Below, one piece after another: positions 23,580 to 33,248 of a stretch of DNA of 58,568 nucleotides (positions are counted from its first letter, which is position 1; each line of letters starts with the position of its first letter). Location: contig NW_019774981.1 in assembly GCF_001039355.2 (NCBI RefSeq), positions 71,712-130,279 on the forward strand, read 5' to 3'. Source of the DNA: Lingula anatina (lineage: Eukaryota; Brachiopoda; Lingulata; Lingulida; Lingulidae). The position numbers and the translations under genes are program-made. The notes under the pieces are model-generated. The model saw nothing but the letters and a program-made list of their open reading frames with translations. It was not told where the DNA came from and ran no database searches.

Positions 23580-26384
23580 ATGAAGGGTTGGAGGGGGGGG
23601 GGGCGTATTTGGCAAACAAAAATACTTCAAAACAAAAAATATATATACCTGATTGCTAATCATAATTCAATTGATTTAAAGGCACTTAGCGTGGTTTATT
23701 TATTTCTGCATTCATATAAATATTCAATTCATCTGATAGACCTGTCAATCCAAGGCACAGGAATCAAGAATGTAAATACTTCGACACCCATTCTCAAGGC
23801 TAGTGAGCAATACATATGGAAAAATGATTCTGCTGAAAAATTTCTTGAAGCCCTTGAAAAAGATGAAACTATTCTGGCTTTAAGCAAACTGCAACATTCT
23901 AATTATCCAGCCACCAAAGAAGGGGTTAATGCAGCATGTAAGACGCTCTCAGACCTACTCGAGAATACAGCTAATGAATCATTAGTTCAGCGAAAACACC
24001 CTGTAACAAAAAAGAAAAACAAACCAGTAAGAGCGAAGAAACAGCCATGGTTTAATGCAACATGTGCAGAAGTCAGACGTGAAATAAAACGCTTGGGGAA
24101 GCTGTTACAGAATAACCCACAGAACACATTTATATCGCATACATATCATGAAGCTGTTAAAAAATACAAAAAACTAATTAAAAACAAAAAGCAAGAATTC
24201 AAAGATTCACTTTTAGAAAAACTCCTTGACAATGAAAATAAGGACCCTAAAGAATTCTGGAAAACTATCAAAAAACTGAAAGAAAATAAAGACTCTGGCA
24301 ATCTGATAAGTCCAGATGTATGGTTACAACACTTTAATCAATTATGTGGAATGACACCTACTGGGGATCATGAAATAGATACTGAAATCAAACAAAAGGA
24401 AAATTTACCTGGTAATACATACTTGGACAAACCGATAACAATATCTGAAGTAAAAAAGGCACTGAAAGCCCTAAAAAATGGAAAGGCACCAGGTCAGGAC
24501 AAAATTAAAAATGAAATGCTCAAAACTAGCGCTCCATATATAATAGGACCACTCACCAAGATATTTAATCTAGTCCTTAACACTTCAGAAATGCCAGACT
24601 CTTGGAACTTAGGTATTATTATTCCTCTATACAAATCAGGGGATCGTATGAACCCAACAAATTATAGGGGGCTTTGCATAACTAGCTGCCTTGGAAAACT
24701 TTTTAATTCAATTATGGCTGGCAGACTCAATGATTTCCTAGATACTAACGGCAAACTCAGTAATGAACAGGCAGGCTTTAGACCAGGTTTTCGTACTACT
24801 GATCACATTTTTACATTGAAATCACTAATAAATCAATATGTTAACCAAAATAAACGCATTTATGCATGTTTCATCGATCTCAAAAAAGCATTTGATTCAG
24901 TTTGGCACAAGGGTCTCTTATTAAAGTTGCTTAATTTGGGAATCTGTGGAAAATATTATAGAGTTGTAAAATCAATGTACCAAAACACAAAACTAGGAAT
25001 TTCTGTTCAAGGTGGCTACACAGAGCCATTCACCTCACGAATTGGTATTCGTCAAGGGGATAACCTCAGCCCTGTTCTTTTTAATATCTTCATCGATGAT
25101 ATCAGAGAAAGCCTACAGTGTAGAAACAATACAGGAAAAGTGAACGGTTTATGCCACATATTATATGCCGATGACCTTATATTACTGTCATCGTCTAGTG
25201 AAGGTCTTCAAAGATTACTTAACAAACTGGAAAATTATTGCACAAAATGGAAATTGACTGTTAATGATAAAAAATCCAAAGTTGTGATATTTGAGAAAAA
25301 TGGTAAAAAGCATTCCCATCTTAATTTTCACATAAATGGTCACCCCGTTGACATAGTAAAAGAATATAATTACTTGGGTATTACATTTACAAGCACAGGG
25401 TCATTGAAACAAGCTATGAATAATTTGAAATTAAAAGCCCTGAAAGCTTTATTTTCTCTCAAAGCAACATTGAAATCCCAAAATATATCAAACCCCATAC
25501 TGACTATGAGGCTTTTTGATAAAATGATAAAGCCAATCCTAACATATGGTTGTGAGGTATGGTCTGAGGAACTATTTAAGCAAAAGAAAATATCACTCAA
25601 TTTCCTAAACAAATTACCATTTGAACAAATTCATCTTAAAGCATGCAAATGGGCATTAGGTGTGAAAAGATCTACAAATAATAGTGCAAGTCGAGCAGAA
25701 TTGGGTAGATACCCCATATACTGTGATGTTGTTAAACAAACACAAAATTTTGCAAAAAGACTGGACAATTTACCAGACACGAGAATTGTTAAACAGGTAT
25801 ACAATCAACAGAAAAATGACAAAATACCCGGCTGGTCTTCAGCCACGAAAACAATGCTTGAAACTTGGAAAATTACTAACCATTTCGGGAACATGCCACA
25901 AACATTTCACGGCTATCCTGATTTAGATCAAGAAATAATAAAGAAAGTTGAATGTCTCTTCTGGGAGGAATTACACACTGATAAATTCAGTAAACTAAGA
26001 ACCTACAAAGCCCTAAAAAACTCGTACAATGGCGAAAAATACCTGCAACTCAACATTCCAGCCCATTACAAAATAGCAATATCAAAACTCAGGCTTAGTG
26101 ACCACAATTTACAAATTGAAAGAGGGAGACATACATATCCTAAAACACCAATGGAAGAAAGATTTTGTCCACACTGCAAAAATGTTATCGAAGACGAAAA
26201 GCATTTTCTCCTGATCTGCACTCAGCATCAACGTGAGCGTAAAAGAATGTTTGATTCCCTGTCACGATTCTCTGGTCTATCAGGCACTGATGACGATAGC
26301 AAAATAATACAGATTCTCAATCCACAGTGTCGTGCAAGTGCATCAGCAGTGGCCAAGTTTATACAGTCAGTTATGCCTAAGTAG
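23580..26384 (+). CDS. LINE ORF2 fragment: linker, reverse transcriptase, C-terminal zinc finger
   Basis: The enzyme would copy its own RNA into DNA at a nicked target. The first ~60 residues, including a poly-G-coded patch, look like flanking DNA read through; LINE sequence starts near residue 58-70 ('EQYIWKNDSAEKF'). Then follow a lysine-rich linker (PWFNATCAEVRREIKRL, KYKKLIKNKKQEFKDSLLEKL), the RT core with KAPGQDKIKNEML, PTNYRGLCITSCLGKLFNSI, 'FIDLKKAFDSVWH', 'GIRQGDNLSPVLFNIFIDD', and the catalytic YADD at about residues 529-532, then a thumb and a C-terminal CPHC...H...C motif near residue 868. The apurinic-type endonuclease domain is missing, so this copy cannot be autonomous. No frame damage is visible inside the RT. 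Confidence 0.92.
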   Translation: MKGWRGGGRIWQTKILQNKKYIYLIANHNSIDLKALSVVYLFLHSYKYSIHLIDLSIQGTGIKNVNTSTPILKASEQYIWKNDSAEKFLEALEKDETILALSKLQHSNYPATKEGVNAACKTLSDLLENTANESLVQRKHPVTKKKNKPVRAKKQPWFNATCAEVRREIKRLGKLLQNNPQNTFISHTYHEAVKKYKKLIKNKKQEFKDSLLEKLLDNENKDPKEFWKTIKKLKENKDSGNLISPDVWLQHFNQLCGMTPTGDHEIDTEIKQKENLPGNTYLDKPITISEVKKALKALKNGKAPGQDKIKNEMLKTSAPYIIGPLTKIFNLVLNTSEMPDSWNLGIIIPLYKSGDRMNPTNYRGLCITSCLGKLFNSIMAGRLNDFLDTNGKLSNEQAGFRPGFRTTDHIFTLKSLINQYVNQNKRIYACFIDLKKAFDSVWHKGLLLKLLNLGICGKYYRVVKSMYQNTKLGISVQGGYTEPFTSRIGIRQGDNLSPVLFNIFIDDIRESLQCRNNTGKVNGLCHILYADDLILLSSSSEGLQRLLNKLENYCTKWKLTVNDKKSKVVIFEKNGKKHSHLNFHINGHPVDIVKEYNYLGITFTSTGSLKQAMNNLKLKALKALFSLKATLKSQNISNPILTMRLFDKMIKPILTYGCEVWSEELFKQKKISLNFLNKLPFEQIHLKACKWALGVKRSTNNSASRAELGRYPIYCDVVKQTQNFAKRLDNLPDTRIVKQVYNQQKNDKIPGWSSATKTMLETWKITNHFGNMPQTFHGYPDLDQEIIKKVECLFWEELHTDKFSKLRTYKALKNSYNGEKYLQLNIPAHYKIAISKLRLSDHNLQIERGRHTYPKTPMEERFCPHCKNVIEDEKHFLLICTQHQRERKRMFDSLSRFSGLSGTDDDSKIIQILNPQCRASASAVAKFIQSVMPK

Positions 26385-26604
26385 CAAAGGCATATTGTAC
26401 AAAATACTATATTCAGTATTATTATATTGTGAATGAAGTAGTTAGCTTACATGTATTTTGGCAATGGAATGATCTAAAGAAGTTATACTTATTTAAGTGT
26501 ATACAATTACAATTTATGTAAAACTGTAGTTTAGAGAGCTTGTAAAATGTAAATGTACACATTTTAATGCTCAATAAAATTATTATTATTATTATTATTA
26601 TTAT
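23750..26604 (+). mobile_element. 5'-truncated non-LTR retrotransposon (LINE)
   Basis: The element starts abruptly after the endonuclease domain, near 23750, and ends with AATAAAATTATTATT..., a poly-A signal merging into an ATT array (26572-26604), the kind of 3' microsatellite tail many LINEs have. The frame from the break to 26384 has no stops, so the insertion is fairly recent or assembled without errors. I found no clear target-site duplication. The domain set fits the CR1/Jockey/I group of ORF2 proteins; the clade is not settled. Confidence 0.9.
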
Positions 26605-27431
26605 AAATGTACAGTTACAATGTTAAAATATGGAAGTTGCATAGTTCTGGTATGTGAAGCTACATTTAGGCTACTGAATCACATAGAACATAACCTTTCA
26701 GGAAATTTTCCTCAAATTCGTCATTTGGTTACAGGGAATTTCTCATAAATGACTTGGTAAAATTCAGAATGATTAAAACATCTAAAATTATGTACATGTA
26801 AAGGAGTAATAAAAATACTGTCCTACTTGAATATCTGGCAAATACTGGTATAAAATTGGGTTGCATAGAGGTTTTTAAGGTCTAGCCTAATTGTATATTC
26901 ACATATATTCACAATGTCTATATTCCCTTAAGAAAAACAATATACAAATGTTAATCACATTTCAAATTTTAGGTTCATCAGTTTGCACATAAATGTCCAT
27001 AGAGTAATTGCACATTAAAAAATTAAAATCTCGAAGCATTTTATGCAATTCTGCATTCACTTAAATACGTATAAGCACCTATCTCATCTTTACTCCCTTA
27101 ATTCAAATTTAAACCACAGGTTATATGGCACTCAATTTAAATCTTGTGAACAGCACATGTCATATTTTAACCTGAAAAAAAATTCTTCCAGATTGAACCT
27201 GCTGGTTCTCATTGGTATTTTGTAAAACTAGGCAGCAAAAGCTGTCAATTATACACTTCTGTCCTCGGATCACCACTTAATAAACAATTACCAATTCTCT
27301 CAATATAGACCACTTCTCTACAAGATTATTTTGCCAATTTATCAAATTAAGTAGTCTGGCACTATCTCCACCTTCACTAATCCATTACACCATGGTATCA
27401 GTACCAGATTTGTCCTTACAAATATTGCTGA
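26605..27431. other. Intergenic / 3' flank of DIPK1
   Basis: AT-rich, without a supported exon. The DIPK1 3' untranslated region probably occupies its right part on the minus strand; I could not fix a poly-A site. Confidence 0.5.
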
Positions 27432-29874
27432 CTACCCAAGAGTTTTCATGATTAAGGTCCTTATTTTCTGCAGAGACTGAGCAGATGCCTTGTATCTGAT
27501 GTCAGGGTGTTGGATATTCCCAGGGTTTGCACACTCCTCTATTTCTTCCAGCAGGGCCTGTTCTATAGACAGAGGTGGAGAGCTGAGCAAGCCGTGCCAT
27601 ATGTTGTCCAGTCCACTCAGGAAGATATCCTTGCAAACAGCCTGAGGAAAAAATAGGTGAATTTGTAACAGAAAGCAAGTTTTGGAAATTGTTTTTTAAA
27701 TAACACATTCATTTTGTTATTGCTAGTACCAGTGCCTTACAACAGTGCCCCCTACACATGTACCAGCATGTGAAGAAAGATTTTAAAAATTAACAAATTA
27801 ACTTTAAATTCATATACTGTAACACTGTCATTACAACTTTCTGATAATTACATCTGTCAGGTTATGATTTGGTTTTAATTGTTAGTAAGTTAGTTAGTTG
27901 GTATGTTGGTAAATTAGTTAGTATGTTAGCAACATTATGCAAAAAGTTATGAACAGATTTTGATGAAATTTTCAGGATAGGTCAGAATGGGCCAAGGAAC
28001 AAATGATCAGGTTTTGGTGGTGATCCATTTATTAATTAATGGTCAACTATTTGTCTTGGTGGAAGTCTGTGCTCTCTGAGTGCTTTTCCAGTTTTAATTG
28101 AAATTCAATATCAACTATCACAGAAATAAGTTCCTAAACCTGGTTGCACTGGACCAGATGGTAACTGAATGCATTTAAGTGGAAAACTGCTATCTTCTGA
28201 CCTGAAACATAAGGACCTTTCAGTTTTGAGTTCTTTTGTAAGACTTGACCTAGGAATTCAGTTTGTACTTTATATGGTTCAGGATTATCAAATACATACC
28301 TGTAGATTGTTATTAATCCTATTCCTTGTGCACTGGCCTTCGGAGAGATCACACCAGCCCTTACAGTCAAAGAAATCACAGTCTTTGTGCGCCGTACAGT
28401 TCCCAACCGACAGCAGCTCCATTCCAAGCTTGGAGTCAAGAAATGCCATATCAACATCAATTGCTTTTACGGTCTCATCTTCAGCAAGGCCAAAATTTTC
28501 CCCTTTGATATCACACATGTTAAACTCCTCTGGAAGATCATTCTGGAATGACTGCAAGAGATCAAGAAGACCAAGAGCTATTTTTGCCCTCTTTTTCCAA
28601 GTTTCTTTCTTAGCCATAGGCACCCTTGGCACATCATTATCTAAAAACTCACCAGGGGGCGTGTGCTCCATCAGGTAGGCATGGCCGCATGTGCCGTATA
28701 TGCGTGGAATGTGTTTCGATTTGTCCTGGAAAATTTTCATGAAGAGGTACTCCTGTTGTTGGATTAGAGCCCACAGATCCTCCATTGCAGTTTTCTTTGG
28801 ATGGCGGTGAGATGATTTTGGCATGTTGATGAAATCTTTAAAATCTAAAGACCAAACATCTGTCAGCATTTGCAGGTTTCTTTCCATTTTGTGACCAATG
28901 TTGTACACGATGCTCTCCTGGGCCATCTTGAGAAACTTGCTGACAGGAAGATCCAGGTCCTTGTTAACATCCTCACCAAACAAGAGGCCATCATAGTCAT
29001 GTTTAAAGGCATATTTACTTTTAAGGACTGCCTTTTTCCCTTTCCAGTCCATTATGAGAATCTTCTTTCCCTCCCTATAGTTTGTGCAGCTGACATATTT
29101 CAGTGTGTAAGTCTCACATAAGTCTGGGCAGATGTTTCCTGCTGCATTCTGGGTTTTATAAAGCTTGCACTGAAATAAAATATTCAATCAATGAATCACT
29201 GAATAAGATGATGTCATTGTTAACTTAAATTCTTTAAAGTTCTTGAAAATGATTTTTTAAGTATATTTCAATGTCCTTTATGTCTTCCTCAGAATTATAA
29301 TAATTAATTTTAGTATTCTACAGTAAATGTGCCATCCAATTATTTTTTATTATGTTTTAGATGAATTATTATTATTATTATTATTATTATTATCATTAAG
29401 GGATAAATGACTGGCAATTTGGGTTTTCTCAGATATCTGGTTAAAAAAAACGTACATACTGTACATGTAAGTATGTTATCAGTCAAAATATCCATTTAAC
29501 TACAGTAGTTTTATCTATTTATTTACATTTTCATCTTTAAATCTCAGTTTTATAATGCAAAAAAGCTGTAAACAGCTCATTTTATTCACTGTAAAAAGGT
29601 ATACCGGTCACTTAACAATCGTTGTACACAGCCTTACATATTAAAATAAGTACAATCAATCAATCAATAAAAAAATCACACATTCATACAATTCAATTAC
29701 AATTAAGTTTATAATTACCAGTTCTTTTATCATGAGCCTGGACTCCTCTTCAGAACAGAGCATCTTCTTCAGAATGCTCCGTATTTTGACCACGGCCAGC
29801 GTGACAACAGCTAAGATGACCAGACTGACCACCAGTTTACGGCTCACTGACCGCCTACATCTGAACACCCTCAT
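27432..29874 (-). CDS. DIPK1: DIPK1/FAM69-family divergent protein kinase (three coding exons)
   Basis: Coding exons 29719-29874, 28300-29169 and 27432-27641 join in phase 0 at GT-AG introns and give 411 residues, close to the family's roughly 430. The family is ER-resident, type II and cysteine-rich. Seen: a short basic N-terminus, a signal anchor (VVSLVILAVVTLAVV, about residues 14-30), luminal cysteines (CKLYKTQN, CPDLC), a beta-strand lysine in GKKAVLKSK, a catalytic-loop-like MCDIKGENFG, a metal-site-like AIDVDMAF, and a cysteine cluster CDFFDCKGWCD. Vertebrate DIPK1 proteins carry an EF-hand (DxDxDG) between kinase lobes; here the matching place reads MPKSSHRHPKKTAMEDLW, so calcium binding looks lost. 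Start: the first ATG of the frame just before the anchor. A possible acceptor sits shortly upstream, so a 5' noncoding exon is likely. Substrate is unknown. Confidence 0.92.
27885..28090 (+). repeat. Dispersed repeat copy 1 (AGCAACATTA family)
   Basis: It begins with GTTAGTTAGT-like runs, then TGTTAGCAACATTATGCAAA, and passes GGTGGTGATCCATTTATTAA to GCTCTCTGAGTGCTTTT. Copy 2 at 36890-37105 follows the same order. It lies in the DIPK1 intron between exons 2 and 3. I saw no terminal repeats or coding frame. Confidence 0.8.
29365..29393. repeat. (ATT)n microsatellite
   Basis: In the first DIPK1 coding intron. Confidence 0.93.
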
Positions 29875-30690
29875 GTTTATAGAGCAGTCACATCTTCATT
29901 ATCACCTCTAAAGGCTGCTGCTGAGATAAAAAGAATTGTTATTGTATGCTGTTATCAAAGTATTAATTAGCAACTTTTACTTGGCAAGCTGCATCTTATG
30001 GTGAGCAAATACTCAGTACTCTAGCCAGCCATCTACCCATTACACAAAGGCACGTTTTACATAATTAAGGTACCCATTCAGACATATTCTATTCTAACCC
30101 TAGAACATACCAGCAGTGTCCAGATATTAAAACATGGGAAATCAATGTTATTGAACACTGGGGTAAATAGCTGTGACCTATCAACAATAGTGTCCATGTA
30201 GTATATTTGAGATTAAGATAAGAGACATCACCAATATGATCGTACAGCTGTACCAGTATTTCAAAGATAGGTCGACTGTACATGAGGTATTTCTTGATAG
30301 TCCCTGTGGTTATTGGTCTAAAGGTCCATTATTGCACAAAACCTAACTCAAGTAAAAACCCATATGTCCATTTCCATTATGGAAGGGACTAAATTAGTAA
30401 CTCTAAACTCTAATTCAGTGTTAGGTTATAATAATGTAATGTAAGGTAAAAATAATAATGTGCAATCTCAAGCAACTGGTTATACACACGTTAGTTCCTT
30501 TATTTTATGTCAGATTTTGGCTTTTTTTAATTTCACAGTAAAGCAAATTTTCTGAAACAAGAATTAGTACCGCTTAAGACACAGCTATACAAAAAAAATG
30601 CATGCTGGATATGGTAATAGAGATATACAAGAAGCTGCTAAATAAGCTTCAGGTTAGGGTGGCTGAATTTTGACTCAGTTTTCAGTCTTG

Positions 30691-30735
30691 CATGCTAACG
30701 GTATCTTTACTTGCGGCAGGGGTGCCGTTAGCATG
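30691..30735. repeat. 45-nt inverted repeat
   Basis: CATGCTAACGGTA pairs with TGCCGTTAGCATG (12 of 13), with a loop of about 19 nt. It lies just upstream (downstream on the minus strand) of the possible DIPK1 5' exon. Confidence 0.75.
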
Positions 30736-31550
30736 TACATGTAACTGTACACTGAGAGGCCGAAGTCCAATTTTAAAATTTATTTCGAGTTTTAATTAAA
30801 ATCTAACGTTATACCCAGGTCAAAGGATCGCCATTTACAACATGAATATTCTCATGTTCAAACCGAGTCATACCTACCGCATGCCACAGCGAAAGCATTG
30901 TTTATAACATTCGGAAAAAGCTGATCTGTAACATCATTTAGTCCGCCATCTTTGGAAAACCACCTGCCTGAATATGGAAATTGACAGAAATAGGTCACAG
31001 AAGGGAATCCCCAGCCTCGCTTTGAGGATAAAACAACATTAGTGGGTTGATAACTGTCATTGTGCTCATCGTCTTCATCCATATTCTGTTTAACTTTCAC
31101 ATGCTTTATTTGATTAATTTGCGCACGAAAATTGAGATGAAAGTGCCAAATCCCATTTTAGGGGCATGTATTGTCCCTAATAGGTTGACCATGCAGTAGC
31201 TCTGGCTATTCTATTTTTTATGCCCAATAAACATGGAATTATGATTTTTACGGTTGTTTATGAAATATTTACATCAAAATTGTGTTTACTTTTGTTTTAG
31301 ATTAATGGAAGTAACCCTTTTCCTATTTTTCTACTGAGCAACATATGAATATTTTTGGAGGATAAACTACAATGGGGATTTAACTATTGCCCAATAAGCG
31401 AATGTGGTGACTGCTAATGTATGCTAGTATCTCCATACTCAGAATGAGCCATATCATTGCATAAAAATGACAATAGACTTTGTATGTCTAAACCGTTAAC
31501 CACATCCTGGAATCACGGACATAAAAATTTGTTATTATGTTCCAGCTGGA

Positions 31551-31701
31551 ATCAAGGAAGCATAGATATGTCACAGTACTTCCTTGATTTCAGTGGTCTC
31601 TGGAAGCTCACCTCTTTATTATCAGCTTGACTCTGTCAGTCAACAAGAAATGGCACAGGCATACTGATAGCAGAGAGGTGAGTTTTCAGAAACCACTGAA
31701 A
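31551..31701. repeat. Nested inverted repeats
   Basis: An inner hairpin AATCAAGGAAG...CTTCCTTGATT (about 31552-31588) adjoins longer arms, 31588-31623 and 31666-31701, which match at 30 of 36 positions (TTTCAGTGGT(C/T)TCTG(G/A)AA...CTCACCTCT). Possibly a decayed foldback element. Confidence 0.75.
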
Positions 31702-33248
31702 GTCTGGCATAAGTACCCCCTCCCCTGTTAACAATCTAATCCTTGTGCATTTTTTTTTTTGGTGTTATTATTGCATTGAACAAATTAAAACTGGACTTTA
31801 CTTAATTCCATTTTACTGAATAATTGAAGAATCACAGTAATAATAAACTTAGGTATTTATTCAAAATTATTAGATTCTGATATAAACAGAATCCACCTAT
31901 AGATATTTTCAGATACATGTAATTTGTTTCATAACTTATCAAACAATCTAATCCTTCTGAAGATAGATGTACTCCAACTCTACCAGAGGCAAGCTTGGTG
32001 ATTTTTTTTTTTTACAAAAACCCACATGGTATAGAAAATGTACATAGAATAGTTAGAAATACATCTGTTGATATCTAGAGAAAAAGTCCTCTTTGAATGT
32101 AAAGGTTACCATACCCAGTAGATCAGAAACCAAGTTGTCATCTCAAACTATTCCATTAAATTTAGATTCAACTTACACCTGATTGCTTTTTCTTCAAGAT
32201 TTATGTCAACACTACCTTTTATCTTCATTTAAATCATTGTATCAAAGGCATCACTAGAAAAGATATTCCTTTTAAATTTTGGTTGGTTGAAATCTGATCA
32301 CCTTGATCAATATTCATGCCTGACCTCTGGTGCCCATTTTTAAACTAAATTATGTTTAAATGTTTTGAACATTATTATCCTTATTAGGTCATTTTTCTGA
32401 TCAATATGTCTGCTAGTCTGTTTTAGGACATACACTGTAGAAAATTATGCCCACTACAGGAATAATTTTTACCCGATTTCTTAGCATTATGTTGTGATGT
32501 TTAACATACTGGGTACTGTAATGAAGTTCTTATTTTGAAGGGAAAATTCTTTTGTCATGATCTTAAAACTTAATCTTAATCACTTTAAAAGATCAAGTAG
32601 CTGACATATACAAAATTGTGCTGTATACAAAATTCAATTGATATTGGTTTGAAAATATAAACTAAAATTCATATATACATTTTAGCTGCAAAATACTTAT
32701 ATTCGATGAGATAAATAACATTCTTTGAGAAAAAAAAGTAAAAATACATTCTGCATGTACAGTGTCTTAAGTTTTGATCCAAATTTCTATATTTCAACTC
32801 AAGCCTGGGCTTCTAAATGATTTTTCAAACAAAAAGACTTATCATGAACAGTAATCATAAAATTGCTCACTTTTTAATGTGGCCCCCTATTTCTATGAAT
32901 TTATCACAGTATAAATTATAAATAAAAGACAATTGATAAGTTGTTTGAAGCCTTGTAAGTGTCCTATTTTTATTTCTGCTTTCATAAAGCTCAGCTTTCA
33001 AAAACATTTTAAGTAGATGCACTGGTACCAGTATAGAAGAGATTTTTCTAAAATATTGCATCCAGAAAATTTCTCTCATTCATGGTAGCCATCGATGTAA
33101 AACCATGGGAAGTCCTTCCATGATGCAATAGCACATATGGCAGTATGAAAAACTTGTCAAAATGCTTACTGCCAACATTTCCAATATGTATGGGGTCCTT
33201 CTCATTCCAATTAATTCAATCTTTCCACCCACGTTCTCTTATTTATTT

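Larger units (their letters stand above)
2956..23740. other. 20.8-kb stretch without a recognisable gene
   Basis: Both strands carry only short frames with no domain or splice pattern I recognise. It may be the SLC6A3-like gene's 5' intron/upstream region or intergenic DNA. Contents that can be supported are listed separately: microsatellites, three MITE-like elements (3955-4123, 18724-18899, about 19570-19785), a 70-nt hairpin (7692-7761), tandem duplications (7082-7142, 10926-11077, 14255-14325, 17061-17408). A single ambiguous base lies at 19998 after a run of seven C. Confidence 0.6.
29875..33248 (-). other. DIPK1 upstream region and DENND11 3' flank
   Basis: About 3.4 kb between the DIPK1 start codon and the DENND11 stop codon. 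A 75-residue minus-strand frame at about 30870-31100 (MKVKQNMDEDDEHNDSY...) ends near GGTAG|GTATGA, which resembles a donor, so it could be a 5' exon of DIPK1; this is unproven. Two inverted repeats are listed separately (30691-30735, 31551-31701). AAATAAAT right after the DENND11 stop (33241-33248) may serve as a poly-A signal. Confidence 0.45.

Noticed and set aside
28169-28678. 169-codon plus-strand frame opposite DIPK1
   Set aside because: Antisense shadow of exon 2; the minus-strand protein is clearly conserved.
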